Shown here: positions 6,251-6,959 of the stretch, one piece after another
Numbering within the stretch: the stretch's first letter is position 1
Layout: each line of letters starts with the position of its first letter
Origin: Pseudomonadota bacterium
GTDB lineage: Bacteria > Pseudomonadota > Alphaproteobacteria > Rhodobacterales > Rhodobacteraceae
Assembly (NCBI GenBank): GCA_021813645.1
Contig: JAKAJW010000040.1
Location: 1 to 6,959 of the forward strand
DNA length: 6,959 nt
Direction of reading: 5' to 3'
Program-made: the position numbers and the translations under genes
Notes under the pieces: generated by a model
Seen by the model: only the letters and a program-made list of their open reading frames with translations
Databases searched by the model: none
What the model was told of the DNA's origin: nothing

Positions 6251-6959
6251 TCAGCCGCCGGTATGGCTCATGTGGCGGCTCATCTGGCCGGCGACGTTCT
6301 GGCGGGAATAGTCGAAGTCGTGCCCCTTGGGCTTGCGGGCGATGGCGGTGCGGATGGCGGCGGCCAGATCATCCGCGGCGCCGGAGGCGCGCAGCGGCGC
6401 GCGCAGGTCGGCGCGGTCTTCCTGGCCGAGGCACATGTAAAGCTCGCCCGTGCAGGTCAGCCGCACCCGGTTGCAGCTTTCGCAAAAGTTGTGCGTCAGC
6501 GGCGTGATGAAGCCGATCCGCTGGCCGGTCTCCTCCAGCCGGACATAGCGGGCCGGGCCGCCGGTGCGGTCGGGCAGGTCGATCAGGCGGTAGCGGCTGG
6601 CGAGGCGGGCGCGCAGATCGGACAGCGGCCAGTATTGCTCCAGCCGGTCCTCGGGGCCCATGTCGCCCATCGGCATCACCTCGATGAAGGTGAGGTCATG
6701 GCCCTCGGCGGCGCACCATTCGGTGAGCGAGAACAGCTCGTCCTCGTTCACGCCCTTCAGCGCGACGATGTTGATCTTCACCTTCAGCCCGGCCGCCTGC
6801 GCCGCCCGGATGCCGTCGAGCACCTGCGGCAGGCGGCCCCAGCGGGTGATGCGGGCGAATTTCCCGGCATCCAGCGTGTCGAGCGAGACATTGACCCGGC
6901 GCACCCCGCAGTCGGCCAGTTCGGCGGCGTATTTGCCGAGCTGCGAGCCATTGGTGGTC
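6251..6959 (-). CDS. moaA: GTP 3',8-cyclase MoaA (partial, N-terminus off right edge)
   Basis: MoaA is the radical-SAM enzyme that, with MoaC, turns GTP into cyclic pyranopterin monophosphate, the first step of molybdenum-cofactor synthesis. The last 235 residues are visible, starting at TTNGSQL; roughly 95-100 residues, including the radical-SAM CxxxCxxC cluster motif, lie outside. The C-terminal 4Fe-4S site is intact: FCESCNRVRLT followed by YMC, giving C-x2-C-x13-C (visible residues 159, 162, 176). The two arginines of NRVRLT match the conserved GTP-binding arginines known from the Staphylococcus aureus enzyme. VNVSLDTLD (22-30) is a typical barrel strand. The protein ends in the conserved Gly-Gly needed for activity. 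An extra cysteine (visible residue 169) sits between the cluster cysteines. The gene leads directly into the DUF1810 gene, 1 bp downstream. Confidence 0.95.
   Translation of the reverse strand, partial: TTNGSQLGKYAAELADCGVRRVNVSLDTLDAGKFARITRWGRLPQVLDGIRAAQAAGLKVKINIVALKGVNEDELFSLTEWCAAEGHDLTFIEVMPMGDMGPEDRLEQYWPLSDLRARLASRYRLIDLPDRTGGPARYVRLEETGQRIGFITPLTHNFCESCNRVRLTCTGELYMCLGQEDRADLRAPLRASGAADDLAAAIRTAIARKPKGHDFDYSRQNVAGQMSRHMSHTGG

Noticed and set aside
5791..6507. Plus-strand open frame of 238 codons across the DUF1810 and moaA genes
   Set aside because: It runs opposite a recognisable DUF1810 protein and MoaA with its intact cluster cysteines and Gly-Gly end; its translation has no domain signature.

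Overview
The window is GC-rich (very high G+C at third codon positions) and reads like the chromosome of an alphaproteobacterium, most plausibly a member of the Rhodobacterales. That placement is inferred from composition, protein style and gene neighbourhood; there is no rRNA or other marker here. No mobile element, CRISPR array, tRNA or rRNA gene was seen. Coding density is high and the largest gap between genes is about 220 bp.

Left block (1-1631, minus strand): two ATPase genes of a dipeptide/oligopeptide ABC importer. dppD comes first and dppF follows with an 8-bp overlap; dppF runs off the left edge. The permease and substrate-binding genes are not in the window and may lie further left.

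Middle block (1852-5677, plus strand), transcribed divergently from the transporter: an M20A ArgE-type deacetylase, an FAD-dependent oxidoreductase of the D-amino-acid oxidase/dehydrogenase (DAO) fold, and an M20D HipO/AbgB-type amidohydrolase. The first two are in the same reading frame, separated only by a stop codon and one further codon, and the oxidoreductase appears to use a TTG start. The third gene follows after 139 bp that contain a GC-rich hairpin. The 220-bp divergent gap (1632-1851) should carry the promoters for both arms and holds a dyad of GCGCAA/TTGCGC half-sites.

Taken together, these two blocks suggest a peptide or N-acyl-amino-acid scavenging unit: the importer brings the substrate in, two metallo-amidohydrolases cleave amide bonds, and the FAD enzyme oxidises an amine or amino acid that is released. 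This is an inference from context; the true substrate cannot be read from the sequence.

Right block (5830-6959, minus strand): moaA (GTP 3',8-cyclase of molybdenum-cofactor synthesis, N-terminus beyond the right edge), followed 1 bp later by a small DUF1810 gene. It converges on the middle block, and a strong hairpin lies in the gap between them. No dramatic new system is evident. The most interesting points are the in-frame argE-like/oxidoreductase junction, the catabolic gene set, and the tight moaA-DUF1810 coupling.
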